64,000 nt of DNA from Dendrobium chrysotoxum (Eukaryota; Streptophyta; Magnoliopsida; Asparagales; Orchidaceae), in assembly GCA_019925795.1 (NCBI GenBank), contig CM034314.1:99381264-99445263 (forward strand). The letters are read 5' to 3'. This document shows, one piece after another, positions 46,752 to 59,711 of the stretch; position 1 is the stretch's first letter, and every line of letters starts with the position of its first letter. The notes beneath the pieces are model-generated. The model did not search any database. It was given only the letters and a program-made list of their open reading frames with translations, and was not told the DNA's origin. The translations under genes and the position numbers were made by a program.

Positions 46752-49700
46752 TGTGGACCTCCGAAAGGACACCGCCGTGCGGGGACAGAAATGCAAAGGG
46801 TATGACCGCGCTATCCTAGAGGACAAAACGATTACAAGCCTTTACGCTCTTTGCAAGCAGGCCAATAAGAGGGCAGATTAAATCATACATACGATTAACC
46901 ATTGAGGATAGTGGCTCTCACCTATGTACCTCGATGAGTAATAATATGTATGACCTGATCAGAGTCACAGGGTTCCCCCCACCCGATACATCAGCTCAAG
47001 TGGGGTTTATTTGATGTGAAATTTGGTTTCCTACGAGCGCAAGCCCCCATGGTTAACTACATCTTAAGCTGGGGCCTAAAAAAACTCTCTCTATTAAGGA
47101 TCCTACATTATTCTCTTAGATGGGATTGGCACATATGGGAAGAGACTAAGAAGTTCCTACTCAAGGGGAAGGAAAGGGCTCAACCTAGCTTAATCAACAT
47201 ACATGGCTCACATCAACATCCGGAGAGACTAAGATAATAGAAGAAACTGGAGAAAAGAAATAAACAATACACTCAGAGCACGCAAGAGAGAAAGATGGAG
47301 GTGACATCATCCGTGTGACGTGGATAGACAGGATTTATAGCCTTTGAAGTATAGAGGACTTACCCACCAATGAGGCATACTACGAGACACCAATAGTAGT
47401 AGCCTTGAACCATAAATCTAATAGGTTTAGTGTTCTACACACAACATTAACACCCGTGTCCTAGCTAATGCAGTGTGAAACTTGGACTTACCTCAGCCTA
47501 GATTGGGGAGCCAGCTAACCACCTAGTCGATTTAAAATAATGAGTCTAGTTATTTTTATGAAAGAGTGGTAGGAAGGTTTAAAGTTTTTGAGAAGTGGGA
47601 CCGACATCTAGAGATTATCCTAAGTGGTCCCTTGACTTATGTTGGGTGAAAATACTAAGACAAATGCAATTAAAGTTTTAGACCCACTTTTAAATTAATT
47701 TTTAATGCAATGCATGCTGGTCGACTTGCTTAAATGCTTGAAATGTATATGAAGCAGTTTTAAAAAGGCTTAAAAATAGGTTTTATCTTAGAGTGTACAG
47801 GCTCCCCTTGACAGATCTACACCCTTATAGGCCAAGTTGTCTGTCAGAACCCGCAGGCGGGGAGTAGCCTAACAAATGAAAAGAATAATACAACAAATAG
47901 GCTATACAAACTCCCGGCGATTCCGGGCTTACTTCTTAAGAGCGTTAGAGTTTCTATGTTATCTTAAAAATTTTCATTAAGTTTAGGTAGAAAAATTTTT
48001 GGGCGTACCTTCACGAGCCTCAGATAGAATCCAAGCTAAAACAAAGCGACACACAAATGCTAAGAAACTAAGAAAAACAGGTAGAACCTAATCGCAATCA
48101 AATTAAACACATCAATAAAATAAATCCACAGAAAATAATGTCTAAAGTCTATGGCAAATGCCATATAAGTATAACCCAAAGTCTGCAAAAAAGTAAAGTG
48201 GTCGAGCACCACTGACAACAACCCGTATTCTAATTCTAGCACTGACGCAAGTGACTTTGAGTGGGATACTCTTTGTCTTCAACTCCTCGGTCTTCTCTTC
48301 TTTGGGCTCATTAGGTTCGTCATAGCTTGATACAAAAATGGAAAGAAAAACTCTTTCCCTTGAAGGGGGAGGTCATTCTTTGATTATTGATAGTAAAATA
48401 ATCCAAATTTTAGGTTTCCAAATGAGAAAGGACTATCCCTCTATGGGGGATCCTTTCCACTTTGGAATCCAAGCTTTGGACCTGTGTATCCCAACTCAAA
48501 TGTATACTTTCACAACTCAACATTTCAAATAAATTACATTAATATAAAATAAACAATCTAGACTCTCCTGCAAGGTTATCCTAAGCATTCAAATATCAGA
48601 TCAATACCAAGCAGTTATATATATGAAAAATAAAATACTCATGCTAGTCACACTTAGCCGTGCTTTTATTTGTTTGGGGGCTTAACAGTTGAAGCATCTG
48701 TAGCAATTATATTTATGATTTATTTATTTTTAACCCCCTTTTATTGCTCTTTATGAGCACAGCCACCTGTAGAAAACTCTGTGAGTAACCAGAAAGATCC
48801 TAACCTAAGGGTAATCTAATTGCCCATCATATCAATTCACAGAGTGCAATAAAAGTAAGCAAACACATCAATCAATTTTCAATCACAATATGCAGTGAAA
48901 ACTCAAAAAAACTCACCGAGACCATGAAGTTTATTTCACATTGCTTGGGACTAAGTTAATAGTCTCGTAGGCCTTGGTTACACAGTAGTAATCGGAGTTG
49001 ATTAAGTTGATTTAGTTGGTTATAAATTAAAAGAGAATGTGTATTAAATGATTTATCATTAAGTTGGGAGGTTAACTTAAAGCTTAGGGTAATATTTTAT
49101 GAAATTTAGATTGATTTAATAAATTTTAGAAGGTCCGAGATCATCCTATCCTCTAAGTCAAATGGGTCAGAAGGTGACTTTTAGAAGCAGTCTAGGTTTT
49201 GGAGTTCTAGCATTTTTATTAAATACTAGACCTAACAAGGAGTAGTTAGACTCTAAGTTTGCTGAATTTGAAGTTTTTTACGCAAAGTTATGATTTTTAG
49301 AAGTTCGGGCCTAGTTATTCGACTACGGTTGACTAGAGAGTTGACTTTTTAAATTAGGTTAATTTCTGGAAAGTTAATATTTTTAATAAATACTAGATTT
49401 TAATTAGAGTTGAATGCCTTTTAGTTTACTTAATTTAAAATTTTCTAGGATTAGTTATGAATTTCTCAAAGTTTGGGTATTATAAGGTCTTTTCACTTGA
49501 TATATTTTAGTTTAGGTTCGTTTTCTAATTTTATAACTCATTGAATTTAAGTTTATTTTAATGGATTTTATTTTGTTAATATTTAATTAAGGGGTAATAA
49601 ATAGATTAGTTAGATTTAATTCAAATTCGTATTCAAATTTTACCTCCTAGTGATTATATATGTTGGTTATAGTTTGATTGAGAATTAAGTGTTTTAATGC

Positions 49701-52700
49701 ATTTCTGATTTGGATTGTAATTGATTTTATTGATTTATTAATAAATTAAGGCAAACTAATTCTATGATAACGTGTCACTAAGTTTTTTATGTTTAGTGGT
49801 TTTATCCTAAGGGAGCATGCATCCTAAGTCCAAATTTTCTGAGACTTAGTCCTTAATTTTTTTTCCTTAAGTGTCACCAGTGTTGTATAGGATGAAAAAA
49901 AAATTGTTTCTAACCCTTTGAACATTCGCACATGTGTAATTGGGTTCAAGGATCTATAATAAAATAAGACAAGAAAATAATCTAATAATTAAAATTTCTA
50001 CAAGGTCCTAAATGGTGGGGAACGTGCACACAGAGGGGCTCCCTAAAGGCTATCTAAGTTTTAAGGGAACTTACTATACCGGGGGCTACGACGCGATGGT
50101 TCCGCCTGTAGCACCCCCACCGAAATGAATGGGGGCGACTGATGTTCGGATCTGTTTGTCTATACTCCTTCGTCTAGTACTCCAAAAGGTCATTCTTCCT
50201 TGCTCTCCAAAGATCCCTCGCAAAGAAATCACAAAAGATAACGGAAAGTTGTGTTAGAGCATGATGATAAGTAATATGTAGATAATTAAAATAAAATACA
50301 ATTAAAACACCAACGTACCTTTCTTCAGGCTTGGACGCCGGTTGAGTCCTTTTGCCTTTTGAATCTTTCAATCTTTACAAGCTCTTTACCAAGTTTCATT
50401 TCAAAACATGAGTAGTAAAAGTAGTAGGAAGAGAAAGAGGGGTAGAGAGAGGAAGAGAGTTGCTATATGCTTGCCAAAATTCTACTTCTCAACAAGTCAT
50501 CCCACAAACTCAAACTTCCTACATGTCTCACTTTGCAATACATACACAAAGCATTTCAAACCACTATTCTTTTTATTCATGCAAAGAGACAAATCAACAT
50601 CTCTCTTTCCAAAGCAACCGCACAACACATTCCAAGAAATTACTTTACCTATCCAACACAATGTCAAATTGACCCCATGCCAAACTTGTATTTGAAATGT
50701 AGGATATGAAAAAATTTTCAACACAGATATCAAAATTACTCTCCACATAGAATCCAAATAAGTAAGGGAAAATTCAGTTTTGAGAAAGTATATAAACATC
50801 TTATCATTCAAATGAAGTTAAAAGTAGAAAAGCAATTCAATGCCATTTCATTCTTTTCAAAGTCCAAGGAGACACTCCAACCAACATAAAACAATATCAT
50901 GCTTGGATCTATGCAAAATTCATATTCAAAGCCTATGAAAACTCCTCAACACCTCTCCAAAATATTTCATGAAAGTTTTATGAATGCTTGCTATTGAGAA
51001 AGAAAACACATAGGTACTCCTTCATAAACTTCCAACTTCCACATTATATACCATCAAATCTTTCAAGAGAGTTTACAAGTCGTAGTTCGGAGAACAAAAG
51101 GATCCACGACATTTCGTACATTAGATTACTTTTCTAATACAATAGAATTCATAACCTCATAACAATGTTCAAACATAAATCTTCTCAATCTGTTTTCAAA
51201 ACTCAAAGAGAACTATCCAGCATAAGTTATGCAAAACTTGCATCAAATCAACTTGAATTCCCAAATGAATCATAAAGCATATGAAAATTCTCCAATCTTA
51301 ATGAGATGCACCAAGTGGCTGCAAGTTTTTGTAAAAGAAAGCTATAAAATTTTCATGCTCATTCAATTTCTCTAACTCATGCTAGATAAGGTTCATAGTA
51401 ACATAGACTCCACAATATTCATTCATGCTTAGCAAAATAAAATCTCCAACAAGTTCATAAATTCTTGATATTCAATGCAAATACAATGTCCAAACTAAAG
51501 CATATATACAATCTTCCAACATAACCCAAAATTCCTTTTTTTTTTTAAATTCATCCACAAGTGCTATAACATGAGTATACATAAAGGCTCCCTAACAAGT
51601 TCTTGTAATAACACCAACAAATTGAGTGTAAATGGAGTGATAAAAGTGCAAGCATACATATGAAGCTTTCCAACAAAGCATTTAACTACACATGAAAGAA
51701 ATTCCCATTTGAAGAGGCATGTAAATTCTTAGAAGAGTGCAATATTCTCGATCAATTTTTACATGACACATTTAGAGGAGGGAAATCCTTATAATCTTTA
51801 CAACGAATAAATAACAACAACGTGATTCCAAGCATGTTTTACGTAAATGCCTCTAACTTCTATCACCATAAGATATCCAATATAGTTAAAACATATAAGT
51901 TGGAAATTAAATAGAAGTAAGCTTTTGTAATGACGGTGACATTGATACAAGGAGGTGACACTAAAAGAATATTTGATAGCACCATGAGTGGCCACTAGAA
52001 GGGCCTTATGCCGCCACTAATATCTTATCGCTAGAACAAAGCAAGAGTTAAATACGACCAAATTTTCTCAATAAGTATCTTTCCAAAATAATTTATCATT
52101 TATCAACCAAATGAGTATGACAAAGCTAAGTAATAGATGCCAAATTAGAAAGAAGTTCCAATAAATCCCAAGTCAAAATTGTGTCTAGAAACAAAATATA
52201 ACTCAATGATAAGATGAGACTTAAGTTTGTCATGTAAATATGGCTTGCCAAGAGGCCATTACTTACTCAAAATTTGCCTTATCTTTTAACAAGCATTACC
52301 GCAAACGCCTTGTGTGCACTTAGTGAAGAACGTTATGACTTCTCAAGATCCACACATAAGACTTCAAACTTCACACCATATGATATAACCATCAAGAAGC
52401 ATAAATTCCTACAGATTTTTATGCACAAAGAACATAACTCCGACAACATAAACCTTGCTATAAGACACATTCATACCTCACAAAATCACACAGCTTGTGC
52501 TTCTGAATGAAATGTTTGTAAAATAGAGAGAGCTTCATTCACAAAACTACAAGGAATCGTCTATAAAAGAGGAGGATAAATTCTGCCCAACTTGACTTGA
52601 AAGATTAATCATCCAACTATCATCATTCTTGTAGAATAAGAAAGGGAAGAGAAGGAGTAAGGAAAAGAAGAGATGAATATAGAGAGAGAAGAAAACAAGG

Positions 52701-53647
52701 TAGGAGGAGAAGAAGGGGAGGAAGTAGAAGAAGGAGGAGGAAATGGTTACCTGAATGAGAAGGCCGGTTGCTAAGGTAGGGATTTCGGCCCTCTTGCTCA
52801 CACGAATAGCAGAGCGCGACAGGTTCCGGGGCAGTCGGCTGCAGTCGCCTGAACTCATGGTTGGGGCTTGCGAATACACAAGAGACGAAGGCTGGTCTTT
52901 TGCCGGGCTTGCGAATAGGGAGAGCAAGAGGGGGACCAAGGGGCAAAAATCCTAGCTTGTGCGAATCTAGAGGGCGACAGAGCTTCTACCTGGGATTTTA
53001 ATGCCTGTTAATGCCGAACGCCGAAAATAAGGAAAACAAATCTCGCAAATTTCAAAATTCTTTCATACATGCTCGTTGCAAAACTGCGAGAATTAGGCAA
53101 GAGACTGCCGATTCAATTAGAACCGCTCGATGTGATTTCCCGTTTTGGGAAATAATTTGAATTAAGTCAGAAATTCAATTAAGCTTTAATTAAATTTGAA
53201 TTACTTCTATTGAGCTGTAGTTGAGTTTGATCGAATTTAATTAAGTAAATTAAACCAGAATTAATGCAAATTATGTTCGAATGGTGGCTGTCGAGGCAAT
53301 TTTCTGGATTTAGGAACAAATCCAAACTTTATGAGAAAATCAATTAAATTTTAATTAGAATTAAATTAAGCAAATTGAATTGAAATCAAATTCAAAATCG
53401 GATCTGATTCGGGTCAATTTGGGTTCGATTCGACTCGACCAAATTAACAAAATCAAACCTAAATTGACGCCGATTCTAGTCGAATCGACCTCAGCGCGGC
53501 TAGCAAGCATTGCTCGAGTTTAATTAAACTTCGTCGAATCTAGTTTGACTCAATTCGAGTCGACTCGAGCTTAAACTGGACTCGACAAGGTCTAATTAAG
53601 TCAATCAAAGGTGCTTGAGGGTAAATTGGTGAAAATCGAGGTCAACA
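46752..53647 (-). mobile_element. Solo LTR C (6896 bp) of the giant-LTR family, inside MULE 2
   Basis: It starts tgtggacctcc and ends gaggtcaaca on the + strand, with a perfect TSD gtgga at 46747-46751 and 53648-53652. The first ~3.2 kb is collinear with solo LTR A and LTR B: ggattggggagccagctaa at about 47500, gcaggcgggg near 47856, and the gaagtttatttcac block near 48928. From about 49.95 to 53.6 kb its core is unrelated to A or B, apart from a GC-rich block at 52.75-52.96 kb and the terminus. Small ORFs inside have no recognisable domain. The missing internal region indicates LTR-LTR recombination. Confidence 0.92.
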
Positions 53648-53901
53648 GTGGAGGACTGTGGACTGCAGAGACAATTTTATTACCTAATCTTGGCTTTTAC
53701 TTCACCACTTGGAGATGCAAGAAGCTGTAAGCTTAGTAAGAGGACTGCGGAGAATACAAGAATGAGAAAGAGGGAGCTATGAGTAGCTGAGTACGTGAGA
53801 AGTCGGCTGTGCGAGAGAAAGCTATGGCGGAAAGAACATGTGCGGACTGCATAGACAAGCATACAGGAAGAGAGAATTTCAGCGGGAAGGAATAACGCCG
53901 T

Positions 53902-54032
53902 AAGGGTTGGTGGAGACAGAGTGATATTTTTGTTATTAAATTAGTGTTTGGGTGGTATAAATGTAATATTTAAGTTTTGGGTGTTAAATATATAATATAG
54001 TTGTAATAAAGTGGCGTGTATGTAAATTCCCC
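53902..54032 (-). repeat. Right TIR of MULE 2
   Basis: Reverse complement of the left TIR with scattered substitutions; ends tgtaaattcccc at 54032, followed by the TSD. Confidence 0.88.
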
Positions 54033-54689
54033 AAATTTAAAATGAAATCGTTGAATTAATTAGCCGTTTCGCCAAATTTGAAATGGGATTGAATCATTTG
54101 CGTCAATTCAAACTAATTAATATGAATCTATTTTAAATCAACTCAGAAGAGTTAATTTAACTGGTCGGAGCCTTTGAAGTGAAATTGAGTTCAAGTCGAA
54201 TCGAATTGACTCGGCACCTAGTTGGATTGATCCCAAAAAACATAACTCAATTTAATATATTTAAACCAGTTTGACTTTATTTAATTTGAAATATGCTTGA
54301 TTGAGTAAACATGAATTAATCTGTTGTTATTTTAATTTTAGTCAAGACGTGTCAAATTGATTTAGTTAATGTTGATTTGATTGAATTGGATTTCATTAGT
54401 GTCAATTTTTTATTTTATTTAAATGGATTGGATTCAGATTGGGTCGATCTGTTGAATATGATGTCAGTTTGGTTATAATTAACCCAAGACAAGTTAATAA
54501 ATGTTGATCTAAATTGAAGAATTCAAATTGAGAGTTGAGTCAACTTGATATTTGATTTGGTAAATTTGTCACATACCTAAGGTGTATAAAGCTTGCCAAT
54601 ACTATGTCATTGGGTGTCCACATAAGGAAAATCCTACAGGTAATTTCTACGCTTTGATAGGAAACTTAAAGGCTAGGAGGAGATGAGAG

Positions 54690-55342
54690 ATGAATCTTTT
54701 TCCTCAATTGTGTCCTGTTAAGAGTCAAATTCTCATCTAAATCTAATAAAGAAATGTCATTTCTAATATTTTCTAACCAAGCCTTTTTAGGTTTACCTCT
54801 ACCTTTCTTAAGATAAGTCAAATCCAAAAAATCTACTTTTCTAACCGGGTCATTGAAAGGCTGCCATTTTATGTGACCAAACCATTTAAGATAACTCTCT
54901 CTAATATGATCATCCATTGGAGCTACTCCAACTTTTTCACGTACATGCTCATTTCATGTTATGTCTCTAAGAGTAAAGCCACTCATCCACTTGAGCATTC
55001 CCATCTCTGCAACACTTAACTTAATATTATGCTTCTTTTTTAATGACCAACATTTTGCACCATAAAGCATTGCAGGTCTCACTACCATCTTATAGAAATT
55101 TTTCTTAAGTATGAGAGAGACTTTTCTATCACACAACAAGCTCAATGCATTCCTCCACTTAAACCATCCAACATGAATTCTACTAATAATATTTCCATCT
55201 ATTTCACCATCATTCTGAACAATATATCCAATATATCTAAAACATGTACTCTTATTAATGACTTGATCGCCCAAAGTCATAATCCCCCCCACTAGATCTA
55301 TTATTACTAAAATTACACTCCATATATTAAGTTTTAGATCAA
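54690..55342 (-). mobile_element. RTE LINE fragment, copy 2
   Basis: The minus strand encodes the same C-terminal region as the copies at 2.2-2.66 kb and 62.6-63.5 kb. V-V-R-P-A-M-L-Y-G-A-K-C-W is at about 55060-55100. Further upstream T-L-G-D-Q-V-I-N-K-S and I-S-R-I-H-V-G-W are readable, and the nucleotide match continues to about 55342. There are frameshifts (for example near 54918-54955), and the usual 3' tail left of 54690 is missing. The 202-codon frame reaching 55562 runs past the LINE match into unrelated AT-rich DNA, so only its C-terminal half is LINE-derived. No TSD found. Confidence 0.82.
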
Positions 55343-56279
55343 TGTTAATATACTTGCTAAAATAGCTAAAATATAATATAACCAAAAATACCTGATGAAA
55401 AATAAAATCATTTATGCTAATATGACCAAAATAATCTATTCTACAAGCTAATAAAAGTTCAACGATGAAAAGTTTCTCAATCTCCGTAGACCTGAGTTTG
55501 TATAAACTTTGATCGAATAAAATACTAGAATTTACATTGGAGGGACAAAATTGAAATATCAAGTAGGATAATAATAGCTTACCTCGAGCTAGATAGTTTT
55601 TTATCTAGCTTGACGGATAAAATTATCTCGAAGACCTCCGGATCTAATCTTTCTCCCTCCTCTCCTTAAATGTCTAAATGAGCTCACGGCCATATAAAAT
55701 GGAAAATGGAGTTGATATTTTGGGTTTATAAAAATAATGAACGTAAGGATATAAATGTAATTATGATATATATATATATATATATACAGGCATTAGAATC
55801 ATCACTTAAACGACCATACCTTTTATAATATCCAAAGTGCTTCATGCTCTAAACATAATTTCATAGAAATTTTAGACTTTATGGCCTCTATTATTTAACT
55901 CATGCACTTATGAAAAAGTGATTTTTTAGTTTACTATTATTTTTACTGGTTATCTCTCATATTATGATAAATATATAATATCATGCTCAATCTATATTTA
56001 TGTTATAAGTGTTTAAATAATTAAAAAAGAATTTATCAGATTATTCTGATAGAAAATATATCAGTATTAATTACAATTTTTTTAATTTATATTAAAATTA
56101 TTATAATTAAAAATGTCATATAAAATATTAATCTTAATTTCTTAATATGATTTTTTTATTTGAAAAAATATGATATATTTTCTTCTTTATTTTCTACATA
56201 TCTTAGAGCATACATACAGTTTAAAATCGACATTACCATTTAAACACAAGTAATATTTAATAACCTATTAAAAGGGCGA
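55343..56279. other. AT-rich DNA without recognisable features
   Basis: It contains a TA microsatellite at about 55768-55789. I see no gene or element. Confidence 0.5.
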
Positions 56280-56473
56280 TGTTCCATGAGGACCGAGACT
56301 TCCAGTGCCAACTTCCGCCCTGTGTCTCGGACATCTGGTTAAACTCTTCTCCTGTCATTGGCCGCCGCCACTGCGATTCCGGGTGCGGCGTTCGCTAGCC
56401 TAGCTTCTCCTTCCCCGCTCTCTTCCATTTGCTCAACCTGATTCTTTGAAGAGAAGAGGCGGGGATAAGAACG

Positions 56474-57120
56474 ATGGAGTTTGGCCTCGTTCTTTCTAGT
56501 TCCCGGGCCGACTTTACCCCCCTCCTCTACTCGTCGAGCCCCCCCGCTTTTGTGAATCATGGAAGCAGATTTCGCCCCCCTTCGTGTATCAAGGTTATAA
56601 TTTCTTTCTTTTTTGGCCTTTTCAGCTAGGTTTTTTGTTTTGTTACTGGCCGGTCAATTTTTTTCTCCATTTCTTATTTTTGGATTCTTTATAATTCATA
56701 TCGCACTTTTTCTTTTTGTAAAATTGTTCACTTTGCTGTGCCCTTGAAAATCTAATTGTTACTGGTATATTCGGATATTCCTATTTAAGCCACGTGTCTT
56801 CTGCAAGCCGAATATTTCGCGAATGATTGTGTTTATGCACGGTTTGATTGAGCTAACCCATCAGTCATTCTTTGTTATTATAAGATTCTCTTATGTTTGT
56901 TGAGGGGAGGGGGGGGGGGCGGGGGGGTATGTTGCTGCATGAAATTATCAATGAAAAAATTAGAGTCCTTATCATGGAAAAAGTGGCATTATATTTTAAT
57001 TATGGATCATAAAATGCGGGGGAAGCGATGATTTCCTTTTTTCTTGGAATAAATGTAGGTCAAGTTTCGCATAATGCCAGCGGCAAGCTTGCGGAAAGGC
57101 CGCACATTTAAATTTAATAG
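56474..57120 (+). CDS. Possible 5' exons of a host gene (two exon-like blocks)
   Basis: After AT-rich DNA the sequence turns GC-rich at 56280-56590. An ATG at 56474 opens 40 codons to AAG|GT at 56593/56594. The N-terminus is Ser/Pro/Arg-rich with few acidic residues, as in organelle transit peptides. An acceptor TAG at 57056-57058 starts a second block (57059-57120: V-K-F-R-I-M-P-A-A-S-L-R-K-G-R) in matching phase and ends AATAG|GTTAGA. Two phase-consistent, stop-free blocks with splice signals are suggestive, but I recognise no domain and found no convincing third exon. It could be a truncated gene or one whose introns hold the downstream transposons. Confidence 0.35.
56904..56927 (+). repeat. 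G-run, possible G-quadruplex
   Basis: Four G, an A, then eleven G, a C and seven G, within the putative intron. Its composition stands out from the AT-rich surroundings. Confidence 0.7.
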
Positions 57121-58080
57121 GTTAGAGTTTATAGGAATGCTCATTCATATCACCAGGTTTTTTCTCTGAAATTAACTATTTTAAAAATTATGCCGCTAAT
57201 CAAATTATTGGGGTGGCACTGTGACAAGAGGCCTCAATTGATGTAGTGTATGGTTGGAAATTTGATTCTAAAGGGAATTGAAATGAATGAGGAAGAAAGT
57301 TTTTTTGAGAAGGGGAAAAGTTTAAGGGGAAAAAAGAAGGATGGTGGGGGGAAAAAAGGTGTCAGGAAAGTAATGAATAAGAGAAATGATCTGATGCTAA
57401 TCTCTAAACATCATGAGATGAGTTGGACCAAGTGGTTAGAACTAATAGGTAAGGATTTTACATGATTTCTGGAGGAACTCTAGTTGTTTATTAATCAAAA
57501 TTAGTGTACCTTAATTATTGTTTATTGCTGCAAATGACTTCTTCTCTATTGTTTTGGTTTCTTTTACTCCCAGACAGCATCAATTGCTATATTCTACTCT
57601 AGGTTTGCTGTAAATCAGCAAGCATAGATCTAACTCCTTCCCTATTATGGTCACAAAAACATTTGGACGACCGTTGGAAACTACCACAAGGAGCAGCAAT
57701 TGGTTGACTGTTGTGGAGTTTATGAGGGGTGACAAGTAACCGACAACCTGGGATGCTTCAGGTGGCAAATTTTGGCTTGCTTGGTAAGGCTAGCATTTGG
57801 AGGAGAGAGAAAGAGGATTTTAGAGTATTGGATTGATTCTCTTGCGCAGAAAACATGCCTATTTTTAGGCATAATACAATTGAAATGCATTTTGAACTTG
57901 ATCTTATCATTTCTAAATTAACACGTGAAAAGATAGAAACTCTCTTGAATTTAAACTTTCAAAATATATAATTATCTATGACAAAATTCAAAATACCATT
58001 GTTCTCATTTTCATCCAAATGTCCAAATTTTCTTCCTTCTAATATTGATTATTAGGTGTCTGATTTAAAATCCATATTCA
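57121..58080. other. Unassigned DNA downstream of the exon-like blocks
   Basis: It contains a purine-rich stretch at 57290-57370 that creates a Lys/Gly-rich 71-codon ORF (57250-57465) and an isolated good splice-donor sequence (aatag|gtaagg) at about 57450. I cannot support a gene. Confidence 0.35.
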
Positions 58081-58099
58081 CTTGTGGACTCCTGCTATT

Positions 58100-59700
58100 T
58101 TGTTCTTCTAGCTTAATGGCGTAATCTAAGAATCACCACAACTGGTTTCTTCATCAATAGATCAAACCATCAAAGATTAAATGATTTCAATCCATTCAAT
58201 CTCTTCACGGTTTGATTCCCAAATCACTATCATTGATGGTTTGGTTAGTTATCCACTTGATCTAATCTCCATATCTTGGATCCCTTTTTGGGAGGATTTC
58301 ATTTCTGTGAACTTACATATTGAGAAGAGAGTAGATTGTTTTCTCAACGTCTTATTGTACAACTTCACTGCATTAGGAAATTGACCCGCCTTTGAAAATG
58401 CAATAAATCTCCTTTTGTTCATACCTTTGTAGTGGTTGTTTTCTTCTCCATTAGGTTGTCCAACTCAAATGGTACCTGTCGCTCCGTCAACATATTATCG
58501 ATTTCAGGGAAAACTTCTTTAGTATCGCCATTTGACATAAAATGCTTGGATGGCTTTAAGTTCTCCACATTGACCCCCAAATATGTCTTCATGTATGTTG
58601 GAAACTCCAGTTGGCGAACATTGCCTCTAATCTTCTTCATAATCTGGAATGACTCATACCAGATTGGCTTTAGCTTTTGTTTTCTTGAGTCAATCATTAC
58701 TTAGGAAGGTGATGCTCCTCTTTAGCTTTTTATCTATCATGGCATAAGGCCTTCCAAAAAGGGCTAAGGAATCATCATCTCTCTTTGGCACAATGGAGTT
58801 GGGAAGTTCAAAATGGGCTATACATGTCAGAATAATAATTTGGTAGACTTCTTATGTTACTTTCCTATAGGAGATCAAAATAATCATATAGGAGAAATGA
58901 TCCATGAAGAAAAAGAGGTATTCATGACCCCTTTTTGACTTTGGCCATCCTCTTATGAAGTCCATTGACATGCTTTCTCATAGGTGGTATGGCAGATTAT
59001 GCACCCTTCACGAGCTTGCTTATGTCCATTGCATCATTAGCTAGTAAATGTAGCATTGAAATTTCTACAGCCTTGTCAAATAAAAAATGACCAAGGTAAT
59101 TTGGATGAATGTGCATGTTGTATCCATTTTACTTGATCAACCTTATTAGGTTTTTGTAATTGTTATTCTTTATACTAGAGGTCATCCATCCAAGTGAACC
59201 CTGAAGGGAATGGTTTCCCCAAGCCTTTCAGGACCTCTCTTAAAGAAATGATCCTTTTTATGTTGCTCCTTTAGGCTTTCTATAATTGATTCAACCTGCA
59301 ATAGTACTAAAACATGAGAAGGTTAACATTTGCTGACAGTGCATGCCGACCATTTTTTTGGTAATTCCCTTCTTGTACTTGATCATGGTTAAATTATTTG
59401 AGATATTGTCATTTACTTTATATGTTTGGTATGTTAAGCTTTGTCCAGGTTTGCATGTATGGAAGTGGTATATGGTTTGTATTTATTGTAATCTCCTTGA
59501 ATAGGCAAACCAATGCTTCACTGCTTGATGTAATGCCAAGAATTCTGTCATAAGTGGGTTAATTCTTTTGTGCAACTTGAAACATGTTAGAGTGTATGCA
59601 ATGGGTCTCTAATGCGTATCAAAACAGCACCATGGCAAAACCACTTACATCAACCTCTAACTAAAGCATTCTATGCAAATTTGGTAAGGAAAAAAGCTAA
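58100..59700 (-). pseudogene. Ty3/gypsy pol remnant (RNase H to integrase, possible chromodomain)
   Basis: Reading on the minus strand with many frameshifts: an RNase H-like start (L-E-V-D-V-S-G-F-A) at about 59640-59670; A-D-A-L-S-type residues near 59340; L-G-H-F and F-D-K-A of the integrase N-terminal region near 59070-59110; the integrase core S-M-D-F-I-R-G then Y-L-F-F-F-M-D-H-F-S near 58905-58975; then K-L-K-P-I-W and L-G-V-N-V-E-N-L-K-P-S at 58697-58540, the usual integrase tail. Weak chromodomain-like residues follow near 58200-58300. A diverged direct repeat of 58070-58290 appears at 60505-60720. No LTRs identified. Unrelated in sequence to element B. Confidence 0.72.
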
Positions 59701-59711
59701 CATATTGGTTA

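Larger units (their letters stand above)
43467..54032 (-). mobile_element. MULE 2: Mutator-like transposon with ~131-bp TIRs, interrupted by solo LTR C
   Basis: Bases 43467-43598 and 53902-54032 are long terminal inverted repeats, each starting GGGG(G/A)ATTTACATA and matching closely for about 131 bp. The flanking 9-mers taatttaaa (43458-43466) and aaatttaaa (54033-54041) agree at 8 of 9, the TSD length expected of Mutator elements. Inside, on the minus strand, lies a MuDR-type transposase remnant. Without the nested LTR the element is about 3.7 kb. Non-autonomous now. Confidence 0.85.

Noticed and set aside
50408..50811. Four overlapping ORFs at 50.4-50.8 kb
   Set aside because: They lie in the variable core of solo LTR C, overlap each other on both strands and have no recognisable domain.
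55343..55562. N-terminal half of the 202-codon frame at 54954-55562
   Set aside because: The LINE match stops near 55342; the remainder is an accidental in-frame extension through AT-rich DNA.
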